From Bacillota bacterium (GTDB lineage Bacteria > Bacillota > Clostridia > Lachnospirales > Cellulosilyticaceae), in NCBI GenBank assembly GCA_023412455.1, contig JAEYNQ010000267.1, positions 12,525-76,524 on the forward strand: 64,000 nt of DNA. Direction: 5' to 3'. The stretch's first letter is position 1; every line of letters starts with the position of its first letter. The notes under the pieces were generated by a model. It saw only the letters and a program-made list of their open reading frames with translations. It was not told the DNA's origin and did no database searches. The position numbers and the translations under genes were made by a program. Positions 25,141 to 34,047 of this stretch are shown one piece after another.

Positions 25141-27606
25141 TTATTTTTTGTTAATTTTTAGCGTATCGAGCTTCCATATTTCTGTTGCATATTGATGAAT
25201 GGTACGGTCTGAACTAAATTTACCAGAGCAAGCCGTATTGATAATAGCCTTTTTATTCCAGCTTTCTTTATCCAAATAGGCTTTATCAACCAGCTTTTGA
25301 GCTTCGTGATAAGGTCTTAGGTCTTTTAAGATAAAGTAAGGATCAGAGAGGTTATCACCTGCTCTGTTAAGAAGAGATTCATAAATCTCTACAAATAAGT
25401 CTGGATTCTTAGGATCTATAGTACCGTTGATAAGGGACTTGAGAATGCGATTGATAGCATCATCATTATGATAAATATCCCAAGGATTATAGTTGCCTGA
25501 TTTGTAAAGATTAAGAACTTCTTCGCAGGTAAGCCCAAAGATAAAGATATTTTCAGGACCAACTTCTTCGTAAATTTCAATATTGGCACCATCTAAAGTA
25601 CCTACTGTTAATGCACCATTTAACATAAACTTCATGTTACTTGTTCCAGAAGCTTCTTTACTGGCAGTAGAGATTTGCTCGCTGACATTGGCAGCTGGAA
25701 TGATGATTTCTGCACTAGAAACATTATAGTTTTCAATAAAGACAACAGTTAAATATTTCCTTACAAGAGGATCATTATTCACTAAATCTGCTACAGAGTT
25801 AATGAGCTTAATAATGAGTTTGGCTTTACGATAGCCAGGAGCTGCTTTAGCCCCAAAGATAAAGGTTCTTGGGACATAGTTACCATTGGGGTTATCTTTG
25901 ATTTCGTTGTAAAGCATAAGGATGTTAAGTACATTCATAAGTTGACGTTTGTATTCGTGGAGACGTTTAACCTGGACATCATAGATAGAGTGTGGGTTAA
26001 GGATAATGCCATTGTGGGCTTTTACATATTCAGCAAGGCGTACTTTGTTATGGAATTTAATATCATTGAACTCTTTTATAAAGCTCTTATCTTCGGCATA
26101 AGGTGTTAATTTCTTAAGCTCTGTCAGGTCAGTATACCATTTATCCCCGATGGTGTTGGTAATTAATTCAGCTAGTTCAGGGTTAGAATGTCCTAGCCAA
26201 CGACGTTGGGTAATCCCATTGGTCTTATTATTAAATTTCTCAGGGTAGATATGATAGAAGTTTTTAAGCACATCTTTTTTTAGGATTTCCGTATGGATGG
26301 CAGCCACACCATTAACTGAGAAGCTTCCTACAATAGCTAAATAAGCCATTTTGATTTGACCATCAGAGATAATACTCATATTGTGGATGACATTTTCTGA
26401 GACATGATACTTTTCCCGAAGGCTAATGCAAAAACGTCTATTAATCTCTTCAACAATTTGATAAATACGAGGCAAAAGCTTGCTAAACAAGTCAACAGGC
26501 CAAGACTCAAGGGCTTCAATCATAATCGTATGATTGGTATAAGCACAAGTACGAGTAGTAATGTCAAAAGCTTCATCCCAATCCAGTTGTTCTTCATCCA
26601 GAAGGATACGCATAAGCTCAGCCACAGCAATAGCAGGATGGGTATCATTCATTTGGAAAACGACCTTTTCAGGTAAAAGGTACATATTGTTATGGGCCTT
26701 TTTAAACTTAGCAATAGCTTGTTGGATGGTGGCAGAAACAAAGAAATATTGTTGTTTAAGACGTAATTCTTTGCCTTGGTAGTGGTTATCATTAGGATAA
26801 AGAACTTCTACTAAAGTTTTAGCTAAGGTTTGTTGCTCTACAGCTTTTTGATAAGCCCCTTGATCAAAGAAGCGAAGAATGAATTTATCAGGTGCTTCTG
26901 CATCCCAGAGCCTAAGGGCATTTACAAAGCCATTTTTATACCCTAGGATAGGCATATCATAAGGAATGGCAAGAACAGATTCATAATCTTGTTGAACGAA
27001 GTGTGTTTTACCTCTTTCATCTACGAAGGAAGAAACGGTTCCGCCAAATTTAATTTCGCGAGCATTATCTGTACGTTTAACTTCCCATGGGTTACCATGT
27101 TTAAGCCAATCATCAGGAAGCTCTACTTGGTAACCCTCTTCAATTTTTTGCTTAAAGATACCATAATTGTAGCGAATACCACAGCCGTAAGCTGGATAAT
27201 TAAGGGTAGAAAGAGAATCCATAAAACAAGCAGCAAGACGACCAAGGCCACCATTACCAAGGCCTGCATCTGGTTCTTCCTCTTCAATAGCGTTTAAATT
27301 GATTTTGATATTAAGCTCATTAAGAGCTTCTTGAACATCTTCTAGGATGCCCATATTAACGAGATTATTCCCTAATGCACGGCCTACCAAAAACTCCATG
27401 GATAAATAGTAAAGGGTTTTTGGCGCTTTTTGATTATAAGCTCTCTGCGTCGCAATCCAATCATCTGTAATAATATCTCTTACAGCAAAAGCTACAGCTT
27501 GGTAGAGCTCTTGAGGTGTACAATCCTCTAAAGTTTTACGAGAAAAATTACGTACATGATCAAGAATTTCTTCTTTAAATTTACTTTTATTAAATTGATA
27601 AGACAT
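25141..27606 (-). CDS. glgP: Glycogen/maltodextrin phosphorylase
   Basis: Releases glucose 1-phosphate from glycogen or maltodextrin. 821 residues, the normal length. Recognised segments are the N-terminal LYYLSMEFLVGRALGNNLVN, DAGLGNGGLGRLAACFMDS, and the PLP-binding region EASGTSNMKFMLNGALTVGT, whose Lys holds the cofactor. The C-terminus is complete. TGGAGGGA lies upstream of the ATG. No other glycogen gene is nearby. The 358 bases upstream (27607-27964) are AT-rich, hold the terminator of the next gene, and show only a doubtful 33-codon ORF. Confidence 0.96.
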   Translation of the reverse strand: MSYQFNKSKFKEEILDHVRNFSRKTLEDCTPQELYQAVAFAVRDIITDDWIATQRAYNQKAPKTLYYLSMEFLVGRALGNNLVNMGILEDVQEALNELNIKINLNAIEEEEPDAGLGNGGLGRLAACFMDSLSTLNYPAYGCGIRYNYGIFKQKIEEGYQVELPDDWLKHGNPWEVKRTDNAREIKFGGTVSSFVDERGKTHFVQQDYESVLAIPYDMPILGYKNGFVNALRLWDAEAPDKFILRFFDQGAYQKAVEQQTLAKTLVEVLYPNDNHYQGKELRLKQQYFFVSATIQQAIAKFKKAHNNMYLLPEKVVFQMNDTHPAIAVAELMRILLDEEQLDWDEAFDITTRTCAYTNHTIMIEALESWPVDLFSKLLPRIYQIVEEINRRFCISLREKYHVSENVIHNMSIISDGQIKMAYLAIVGSFSVNGVAAIHTEILKKDVLKNFYHIYPEKFNNKTNGITQRRWLGHSNPELAELITNTIGDKWYTDLTELKKLTPYAEDKSFIKEFNDIKFHNKVRLAEYVKAHNGIILNPHSIYDVQVKRLHEYKRQLMNVLNILMLYNEIKDNPNGNYVPRTFIFGAKAAPGYRKAKLIIKLINSVADLVNNDPLVRKYLTVVFIENYNVSSAEIIIPAANVSEQISTASKEASGTSNMKFMLNGALTVGTLDGANIEIYEEVGPENIFIFGLTCEEVLNLYKSGNYNPWDIYHNDDAINRILKSLINGTIDPKNPDLFVEIYESLLNRAGDNLSDPYFILKDLRPYHEAQKLVDKAYLDKESWNKKAIINTACSGKFSSDRTIHQYATEIWKLDTLKINKK

Positions 27607-27898
27607 ATGATCCCTCCATGATAAATGATTTATAAAAAAGCTGAAGGCTTATAGAGCCTATTGATAGCTTATAAAATGAAAACAGTTAAAAATATTATAC
27701 AATAAAAAACAGGTATTTAAAAACTTAAAAAGGAGCAAATTTTTGTTGAAATGGGCCCATGCTTTTAGAATATCTATTAATAAAATTAAGAAATGCATAC
27801 TTTATTGTAAGATAGTTACAAAAGGAAGGGTAGAAAGGATTGGATAATTAGCAAAAAAGTGGCATTTTACATGGGTCTTAAAACAAAAAAAGAATATA

Positions 27899-27940
27899 AC
27901 TCCTTAAACTTTCTTTAAAAGAATAGAAAGTCTAAGGGAT
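27899..27940 (-). terminator. Terminator of the M18 aminopeptidase gene
   Basis: On the minus strand CTTAGACTTTC pairs with GAAAGTTTAAG (one G-U), followed by TTATATTCTTTTTTT. The remainder of the gap 27607-27964 shows nothing else I can support. Confidence 0.75.
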
Positions 27941-27964
27941 ACATCCTTTTTTAAAATGCTAGGA

Positions 27965-29257
27965 TTAGGCTAAATTATAAAAAGCTAATAAGGCATGATA
28001 AGTGTGGATAACATCTTCAGTGGCCATAAGTTCACGGCATGAGTGCATGGCCAACATAGGGGTACCTATATCTACAGAGCGAATGCCGAGATGAGAAGCG
28101 GCCACAGGACCAATTGTAGAGCCTCCTTTTTCGTCAGAACGGTTCAAGAAAAGTTGATAAGGGATTCCATGCTCCTTGCAAAGGGCAATAAAGACACTAG
28201 CTGAATCGCTATCTGTTGTATAGCTAAAATTGGCATTCACTTTAATAGCAGGACCTTTACCTGGTAATACACGATGGGTTGGATCACATTTTTCAGGACT
28301 ATTAGGGTGAGTTAAATGAGCCACATCAGCAGAAATCATAAAAGAGTTACTAATGGCTCTAAAAAGGTCTTCACGTTCTTTATGAAGGGAAATCAAGATG
28401 CGTTCAAGACAGCCAATAAGAAAAGGTGAATCAGCCCCTTGCTTGGTACGACTTCCGATTTCTTCATTGTCAAAGCAAGCTAAAACAGAAATGCCTGCAG
28501 AGGACTGGCTATGAAGTAAAGCTTTAAGGCCACTATAAACCATGGATAAATCATCTAGGCGCGCACTGGAGATAAATTCTCCCTTTAAACCCACTTGTAG
28601 GCCCTTCTCAAAAGGATATAAAAAGAGCTCCATATCGAGAATGTCTTCCTTGGGCACTTCAAGCTTATGGGCTACCAGCTCAAGGATAAGATCTGTTTCT
28701 ATATTTTCTTCGACATAGGTAAGAAGAGGCAGCGTATCCTTTTGCTTGTTGAGAGCTACTCCTGCATTGACTTCTCGATTCATATGAATAGCTAAATTGG
28801 GAATGATAAGAAGAGGCTTATTTAAATCTACCAATTGAGTCACAGGATAGAGAGGATGGTCACCTTTAAGAGAAACTCGTCCTGCTAGAGAAAGGGGTCT
28901 ATCTAACCAAGTATTTAAAATAGGGCCACCATAGCTCTCTGTATTGAGACGTATATAACCTTCTGTATTGATTTGGGCATTAGGCTTGATACGAAAACCA
29001 GGGGTATCGCCATGGGCACCAATAATTCTAAAGCCTTCTTTTTCAACATCTGTTGAATGAACGCAAAAGGCAATGAGAGAAGAAGAATTACACGTTGTAT
29101 AATACTTTCCTCCTTTTTCAATGGTCCAAGGTAAAGAAGGATCTAGATAGGTGAAGTTATTTTTAAGCAATTCTTCTTCTAATGTCTTAACGGTATGAAA
29201 CATGGAAGGGCTTTTATGGATAAAGGTAATCAGTTCATGTGCAATTTTTGTTGTCAT
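27965..29257 (-). CDS. M18-family aminopeptidase
   Basis: Zinc aminopeptidase that removes N-terminal residues from peptides in the cytosol. 430 residues. Metal and catalytic motifs in order: AHGDTPGFRIKP (His-x-Asp), SARLDDLS, CFDNEEIGSRTKQGA (Glu-Glu), SADVAHLTHPNSPEK, and GGSTIGPVAASHLGIRSVDIG with the C-terminal MHSCRE His. These match the aspartyl aminopeptidase group; acidic specificity is known for relatives but not shown here. AGGAGG lies upstream of the ATG. The gene is monocistronic. Confidence 0.94.
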   Translation of the reverse strand: MTTKIAHELITFIHKSPSMFHTVKTLEEELLKNNFTYLDPSLPWTIEKGGKYYTTCNSSSLIAFCVHSTDVEKEGFRIIGAHGDTPGFRIKPNAQINTEGYIRLNTESYGGPILNTWLDRPLSLAGRVSLKGDHPLYPVTQLVDLNKPLLIIPNLAIHMNREVNAGVALNKQKDTLPLLTYVEENIETDLILELVAHKLEVPKEDILDMELFLYPFEKGLQVGLKGEFISSARLDDLSMVYSGLKALLHSQSSAGISVLACFDNEEIGSRTKQGADSPFLIGCLERILISLHKEREDLFRAISNSFMISADVAHLTHPNSPEKCDPTHRVLPGKGPAIKVNANFSYTTDSDSASVFIALCKEHGIPYQLFLNRSDEKGGSTIGPVAASHLGIRSVDIGTPMLAMHSCRELMATEDVIHTYHALLAFYNLA

Positions 29258-29372
29258 ACTAACCTCCTAAAATGTAAGCTGAACTTCTTTTTATTATACA
29301 CTTAAATCAAGGACTTTAATATGTTTAGGATGTAATAATTCTAGAGAAAATAGATTTATTTGTGAAAAAATA

Positions 29373-29433
29373 TTGACAATTTTAGAACATCCTTTTATTA
29401 TAAATAATATAATATATGAACAGATATTCATAT
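29373..29433 (+). promoter_or_regulatory. Promoter with ArsR/SmtB-type operator before the metal ATPase
   Basis: TTGACA (29373-29378), 17-base spacer, TATTAT (29396-29401). The expected start site falls on ATATGAA-CAGATA-TTCATAT (29414-29433), a perfect 7-6-7 inverted repeat of the form bound by CadC/SmtB/ZiaR metal repressors. An in-frame ATG at 29416 lies inside the operator, so it is not the start codon. Confidence 0.8.
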
Positions 29434-29457
29434 GTAATAATGACGAGGAGGTTGGGT

Positions 29458-31617
29458 ATGAGGTACGAATATGAAATGGTTAATTTAAATTGCGCGCATT
29501 GTGCAAGCAAAATAGAAGAACAACTCAATAAATCTAAGCAGTTCCATTCAGTAAACTTAAATTTTATGTTAAAGAAATTAACATTAGAAAGCAAAGAACT
29601 TAGGGATAAAGAAGAAGTGCGAAGCTATGTTCAAGAAGTAGTGGATAGTATTGAGAGAGGTGTAGAAATCCTTCACCTTAGAGAAGCTTCTCAGGATTGT
29701 TCATACTGTCATAACACTTCTTGTGATTGTGAAGACTTAGAAACCAATGAGGCGAAAGGTCTTAAAAAGTTAATAGGTAATCCTCTCAGTGAACTCTCTC
29801 TATTAGTCATAAGTATCGTTTTATTAATTAGTGGGAGTATGTTAAAGCAAGATAGTTTATTCATCATAGCGTATATCGTTATAGGCTATGATGTCATTTG
29901 GCAAGCTGTAAAAAACCTTTTAAAAGGGCGTATGTTAGATGAAAATTTCCTAATGACTTTGGCTACTGTAGCTGCTTTTATAATTGGCGAATATCCTGAA
30001 GCAGTTGCTGTTATGCTTTTTTATAAGGTCGGCGAGTATTTACAAGGAAAAGCCATTAATTATTCGACCAAGCAGATAGAAAAAGCCATGGATATTCGTC
30101 CTGACTTTGCCCGTGTTATAAGAGAGAAAGTGGTTACCGTAGCCCCACAAGAGGTAAAAGTAGGTGAAGTCATCGAAGTCAGAGCAGGAGAAAAAATACC
30201 TTTAGATGGATACGTAATAGAAGGAGTAGGGAACTTGGATACTTCCATGCTAACAGGAGAATCACTTCCTAGCCAAGTAAGTGAGGGGCATGAAGTATTA
30301 AGTGGGGCAATAAATAAAAATGGCCTACTTAAAATAAAGGTCACAGAAGCTTTTGAGACCAGTACAGTTTCTAAAATATTAGAACTTATAAAAAATGCCA
30401 GTAATAAAAAATCTCACTCCGAACAGTTTATTACTAAATTTGCCAAGTGGTATACACCTATTGTAGTTATTGCTGCTCTAGTAGTAGCTATTATTCCTTC
30501 TCTTCTAACAGGCGAGTGGCAACATTATATTTATACAAGTATTGTATTTCTTGTTATTTCTTGCCCTTGTGCGCTGGTTGTATCTGTCCCACTTGGTTTT
30601 TTTGGAGGGATTGGGGCAGCTTCTAAAGAGGGAGTATTAGTAAAAGGAAGTAACTATTTAGAAGAGCTGAATACAATGGATACCTTGGTATTAGATAAGA
30701 CAGGAACCATTACAAAAGGAAGCTTTGAGGTCACCCATATCCTAGGAGAAGAAGGAAGTAAGGAAGAAATACTCTACTATGCTGCACAGTTAGAAGCTCT
30801 TTCTAATCATCCCATAGCAAAATCTATTGTTAAAGCTTATGGGAAAAAAGAGTTGTCAGAGGCAGAGGTTACAGAATATGAAGAAGTAAGTGGTCAAGGT
30901 ATAGTTGGGAAGATTAAGGGAGAGAGAGTATTAGTAGGTAATGAAGAACTTATGCTAGCTTATGGGATTAAACCACTGGAAACAACAGAGATAGGTTCTA
31001 GAGTACATGTAGCAAAGGAGGGGCAGTATCTGGGCTGTATCATTGTAGCAGATGAAGTAAAAGAGGACAGCCAAAGGGCTATTGCTGCTCTAAAGGAAAG
31101 AGGAATAAAGAAAATCATTATGCTGACAGGAGATAAAAAAGAATTTGCTGAATACATTGGCCAAAAGGTGGGAGTAGACGAGGTTTATTCAGGGCTTTTA
31201 CCACAGGATAAGGTGGTTAAATTGGAGGAAAAATTAAGAGAAGGGAAAGTGGCTTTTGTAGGAGATGGCATCAACGATGCCCCTGTCCTAGCTCGTGCAG
31301 ATATTGGAATGGCTATGGGAGGGATAGGCTCAGATGCTGCCATAGAAGCAGCAGATGTGGTTATTATGACAGACAGTCTAAGCTCTATTGGAGATCTTCT
31401 GGATGTGGCTAAACGAACGCGACGGATTGTGACACAAAATATAGTCCTTGCTCTTGGAGTAAAGTTCATAGTACTTCTATTAGGCCTCATTGGTTTTGCC
31501 AATATGTGGTTAGCTGTCTTTGCAGATGTAGGGGTATCACTTTTGGCAGTTATTAATTCATTACGTGTTTTAGGGAAAAATCAAGGTTTCATTTTAGAAG
31601 CACTCAAGAACAAATAG
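29458..31617 (+). CDS. Cd2+/Zn2+-type heavy-metal P-type ATPase
   Basis: Exports divalent soft metals (Cd, Zn, Pb type). The ATG at 29458 is preceded by GAGGAGG; this gives 719 residues. The N-terminal metal-binding domain has NCAHCASK, followed by a Cys-rich linker CSYCHNTSCDCED. Membrane segments include VISCPCALVVSVP, the CPC transport site of PIB-type pumps. Catalytic motifs are TGES (MLTGESLP), DKTGT with the phosphorylated Asp, SNHPIAKS (HP motif) and VGDGINDAPVL. The CPC helix context followed by LGFFGGIGAASKEGVLVKG fits the CadA/ZntA group over CopA. The likely regulator is an ArsR/SmtB protein not in this window. Confidence 0.93.
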   Translation: MRYEYEMVNLNCAHCASKIEEQLNKSKQFHSVNLNFMLKKLTLESKELRDKEEVRSYVQEVVDSIERGVEILHLREASQDCSYCHNTSCDCEDLETNEAKGLKKLIGNPLSELSLLVISIVLLISGSMLKQDSLFIIAYIVIGYDVIWQAVKNLLKGRMLDENFLMTLATVAAFIIGEYPEAVAVMLFYKVGEYLQGKAINYSTKQIEKAMDIRPDFARVIREKVVTVAPQEVKVGEVIEVRAGEKIPLDGYVIEGVGNLDTSMLTGESLPSQVSEGHEVLSGAINKNGLLKIKVTEAFETSTVSKILELIKNASNKKSHSEQFITKFAKWYTPIVVIAALVVAIIPSLLTGEWQHYIYTSIVFLVISCPCALVVSVPLGFFGGIGAASKEGVLVKGSNYLEELNTMDTLVLDKTGTITKGSFEVTHILGEEGSKEEILYYAAQLEALSNHPIAKSIVKAYGKKELSEAEVTEYEEVSGQGIVGKIKGERVLVGNEELMLAYGIKPLETTEIGSRVHVAKEGQYLGCIIVADEVKEDSQRAIAALKERGIKKIIMLTGDKKEFAEYIGQKVGVDEVYSGLLPQDKVVKLEEKLREGKVAFVGDGINDAPVLARADIGMAMGGIGSDAAIEAADVVIMTDSLSSIGDLLDVAKRTRRIVTQNIVLALGVKFIVLLLGLIGFANMWLAVFADVGVSLLAVINSLRVLGKNQGFILEALKNK

Positions 31618-31662
31618 GCGACAGTTCGTAAAAGGGTTAAGGAGTAAGTTAGTGACAAGGAT

Positions 31663-32397
31663 TTAGGCTTCAGGAGGAGTCCAGTTAATTAGTTCTAGGT
31701 AGTAAGCTTGGATATGTTTGGCAGTATCTAATGCATCAGGTGGAACGGGGACAATCACCGAATAACAAACAGTGGAGCCAATCTCAGGTGTACGATATAA
31801 GAATTGCAAAGAATACTCCACGTCAAGGTCAATACGAATATCTTCTAATAAGTAAATAGACTTTTGGAGGAAGAAGATTTCATCCAAAAAGAAGAAGCAG
31901 TCTTCGCCAAATAGAGCTTCTACAGGTTGATTGAATAAGGCATTATAATAGTGAGGAAGATAGATGGCTATAATGATTCCTACTATAAGGCTTAAGGTAG
32001 CCATAGTAATACTTAAAAGGGTGGAATAAGTCTCGTTAGTAAGAAAGATAATAAAAGAGAGGGTAAGAAGTAGAAAGATAAAAAGAATACTTGTGTAAAT
32101 AGCAGAGGTTTTTTTCTCTTTAATAAGTTCCGTCATAAGAGAAGAGGTATGGGGCGCATAATGCCAATGAGCTAATAAAGTGGTTGTTCCATTCATGAGA
32201 TACCTTATTTTAGTATATTTTTTATTATGACTTATATAAGAAGAAATACCCATGCTAATGAAGCAAACTCCGAAAATAGCAAGCATGCTTTGACTTGCTA
32301 TGGATAGGTTAGGAAATAAAATATAGACAGAACAAGTAGCTAGACCTAATAGTAAAACTGCTAATGAGACAATAGCGTAAGCACGTTCCCTTTTCAT
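31663..32397 (-). CDS. Membrane protein of unknown function
   Basis: Not recognised. The 244-residue product has four hydrophobic segments in two pairs, roughly residues 8-26, 36-54, 100-118 and 124-146. Between the pairs is a hydrophilic stretch (HNKKYTKIRYLMNG, HWHYAPHTSS). The C-terminal ~90 residues form a soluble domain (FFFLDEIFFLQKSIYLLEDI). AAAAGGAGG lies eight bases upstream of the ATG. It converges with the metal ATPase gene with 45 bases between and no clear terminator. Similar lone four-helix proteins are common in clostridia; I give no function. Confidence 0.75.
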   Translation of the reverse strand: MKRERAYAIVSLAVLLLGLATCSVYILFPNLSIASQSMLAIFGVCFISMGISSYISHNKKYTKIRYLMNGTTTLLAHWHYAPHTSSLMTELIKEKKTSAIYTSILFIFLLLTLSFIIFLTNETYSTLLSITMATLSLIVGIIIAIYLPHYYNALFNQPVEALFGEDCFFFLDEIFFLQKSIYLLEDIRIDLDVEYSLQFLYRTPEIGSTVCYSVIVPVPPDALDTAKHIQAYYLELINWTPPEA

Positions 32398-32549
32398 AGT
32401 AGTCCTCCTTTTCTACTCATAAAAATAGCCTATTAATAGTATATGAAAAATAGTATAAAAATGTTACAAATGTAAAAAGATACAAGAATAAAAATTAAAA
32501 AGTGTGACACAATAAATGAAAGACATACTAGGAAGGTTGGTGATAAAAA

Positions 32550-32705
32550 ATGGCAAAGGCAGGTATGAGAAGGCCTGATGTAAATGAACCTCATGGAACA
32601 GAAAGCAATAAAAAGGCACACTTCCCTAAGAATGAACAACAACCTGTACCAGAGATACAGGGAAAAGCTAAAACAGGTCATGCAAAAGCAGGTAAAATCT
32701 ATTAA
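32550..32705 (+). CDS. Small basic hydrophilic protein, 51 aa
   Basis: Not recognised with certainty. The product starts MAKAGMRRPDVNEPHGTESN and ends near KAKTGHAKAGKIY. It is rich in Lys, Gly, Pro and Asn, has no Cys, Trp or hydrophobic core, and looks disordered, like several small spore or nucleic-acid-binding proteins. Support for a real gene: AGGAAGGTTGGTG lies upstream, a hairpin follows the stop directly, the amino-acid pattern is non-random (PVPEIQGKAKTG), and the opposite-strand frame is low-complexity Phe/Ile/Leu. A conserved short family in Clostridia is likely but not checked. Confidence 0.7.
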   Translation: MAKAGMRRPDVNEPHGTESNKKAHFPKNEQQPVPEIQGKAKTGHAKAGKIY

Positions 32706-32711
32706 GTATAG

Positions 32712-32739
32712 GAGGGTGACTACTGGTCATCCTCTTTGT
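32712..32739 (+). terminator. Terminator of the 51-aa protein gene
   Basis: GAGGGTGAC pairs with GTCATCCTC (one G-U) around TACTG, followed by TTTGT. The T-tract is weak. Confidence 0.65.
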
Positions 32740-32780
32740 AGATGAAATAAAAATAAAGTATAAAGGTACTAGTAATTTGC

Positions 32781-32809
32781 TTGACATACATAATATAATA
32801 AAATAGTAT
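32781..32809 (+). promoter_or_regulatory. Promoter of the corA leader
   Basis: TTGACA (32781-32786), 17-base spacer, TAGTAT (32804-32809). It implies a leader RNA of about 200 bases before the corA start codon. Confidence 0.75.
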
Positions 32810-32877
32810 TAGTAAAGATAGATAAGGCTAATAAAAGCAGAAGTAATATACCATACTAAAAAGGAGTGTGACTATTG

Positions 32878-32958
32878 ATGGACGTCGGACCGAGTTATAG
32901 GCGTGGCGAAATGAAATTAAATAAAATAATCAACACTCTAATTTATTGCTTTTGGTAG
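32878..32958 (+). CDS. Candidate 26-aa leader peptide of corA
   Basis: A short ORF in the corA leader, starting MDVGPSYRRGEMK and ending in CFW before TAG. AAAAAGGAG lies 11 bases upstream of the ATG (or eight from an adjacent in-frame TTG), a good ribosome binding site. The first 12 codons are clearly more GC-rich than the surroundings. It ends 15 bases before the hairpin that covers the corA ribosome binding site. In enterobacteria, Mg transporter genes mgtA and corA have translated leader ORFs; here the parallel is inference. It could also be a by-product of a structured RNA. Confidence 0.55.
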   Translation: MDVGPSYRRGEMKLNKIINTLIYCFW

Positions 32959-32973
32959 CTTTATTTTATATGC

Positions 32974-33010
32974 CATCCTTTGTGGTAAATTAGTGTGTGG
33001 GCAAAGGATG
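32974..33010 (+). promoter_or_regulatory. Hairpin that sequesters the corA ribosome binding site
   Basis: CATCCTTTG (32974-32982) pairs perfectly with CAAAGGATG (33002-33010). The second arm contains AAAGGA, the only good ribosome binding site for the GTG at 33018. Closed, the 9-bp stem would block corA translation. The first arm lies just past the leader ORF stop codon, so a ribosome stalled on the last codons could keep the stem open. Confidence 0.65.
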
Positions 33011-33017
33011 TGTAAAA

Positions 33018-33950
33018 GTGAAAAATATTTATAAGACATTTGAGACAGGATTTAGACAAATAGATGATTTTGAAGAGGGAGCTTGGATTAATCTTATTAA
33101 TCCTACACCACAAGAAATCAATGAAGTATCTTCTGAATTTAACATAGAAGTTAATCACATTTTATCCGCATTAGATGAAGAAGAACGTGCACGTATTGAA
33201 GTAGATGATAACTGTACGGTCATCATTGTGGATGTACCTATAAAAGAGACCGAAGAAGGGGCAGGGGAATATGCTACTATTCCTATGAGTATTATTGTAG
33301 GCGATAAATTTATTATTACAGCCTGCCTTAAAAATGTACAAATTCTAGATGACTTTAGTTGTGGCAAGATCAAGGGCTTTTTTACTTATAAAAAGACGCG
33401 CTTTATTTTGCAATTACTGTATAAAAATGCTTCTTGTTACCTTCAATATCTACGTTACATTGATCGTATGAGTCATAAGATTGAGCAAGAGCTCCATAAA
33501 TCTATGAAAAATAAGGAACTTATTCAACTCCTTGATCTAGAGAAGAGTTTGGTGTATTTCACAACCTCCCTTCGTTCTAATGAAATCGTATTAGAAAAAA
33601 TGATGCGTATGGAGGCTATTAAACAATATCCAGAAGATGAAGATTTATTAGAGGATGTTATTATCGAAAATAAACAGGCCATTGAAATGGCTAATATTTA
33701 TAGCAATATTTTAAGTGGAACAATGGATGCCTTTGCTTCTGTCATCTCCAACAACTTAAATATTGTAATGAAGACATTAACCTCTATTACGATTGTCATA
33801 TCTATCCCCACAATGATGGCGAGTTTCTGGGGGATGAACGTTGATGTACCCCTTAGAAATAATCCCTTTGCTTTTATGTATATCATTGGGATTTCTGTTA
33901 TAGTAACCTTTATCCTAACTGTTTTTATGATGAGGAAAAAATTATTCTAG
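33018..33950 (+). CDS. CorA-family divalent cation transporter
   Basis: Mg2+/Co2+-type channel, homopentameric in the membrane. A long cytosolic domain (~1-245) precedes two C-terminal helices; the signature after the first helix is GMNVDVP, the GMN motif of the selectivity filter. FWGMNVDVPLRNNPFAF matches the subgroup related to Thermotoga CorA. The start is GTG 33018 (VKNIYKTF), nine bases after AAAGGA, giving 310 residues; a GTG at 32997 has no ribosome binding site and lies in the leader hairpin loop. Expression is probably controlled through the leader ORF and hairpin. A very long hairpin terminator follows. Confidence 0.92.
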   Translation: MKNIYKTFETGFRQIDDFEEGAWINLINPTPQEINEVSSEFNIEVNHILSALDEEERARIEVDDNCTVIIVDVPIKETEEGAGEYATIPMSIIVGDKFIITACLKNVQILDDFSCGKIKGFFTYKKTRFILQLLYKNASCYLQYLRYIDRMSHKIEQELHKSMKNKELIQLLDLEKSLVYFTTSLRSNEIVLEKMMRMEAIKQYPEDEDLLEDVIIENKQAIEMANIYSNILSGTMDAFASVISNNLNIVMKTLTSITIVISIPTMMASFWGMNVDVPLRNNPFAFMYIIGISVIVTFILTVFMMRKKLF

Positions 33951-33974
33951 GGGTTAGTTAGAAATGAAAACAAT

Positions 33975-34047
33975 AAAGCTGGCTAAAAGGTAGCTCCTTG
34001 TACTTCAAATGAAGTATAAGGAGCTACTTTTTAGCCAGCTTTTAATA
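33975..34047 (+). terminator. Very long (32-bp) hairpin terminator after corA
   Basis: The arm at 33975-34006 pairs with 34011-34043 (AAAGCTGGCTAAAA... with ...TTTTAGCCAGCTTT) over about 32 bp around AAAT. The only two deviations are G-U pairs valid in plus-strand RNA. It ends in TTTTAAT. The rest of the gap to 34317 is AT-rich, with a TATAAT at 34163 that may start the chemoreceptor transcript. Confidence 0.85.

Noticed and set aside
27746..27847. 33-codon TTG frame with AAAAAGGAG ten bases upstream, in the gap before glgP
   Set aside because: Basic composition, weak start codon, no terminator or recognisable homology; could be chance in AT-rich DNA.
32433..32681. 82-codon minus-strand frame rich in Phe, Leu and Ile
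   Set aside because: Antisense shadow of the 51-aa plus-strand gene; hydrophobic low complexity is what the reverse of Lys/Glu/Asn codons gives.
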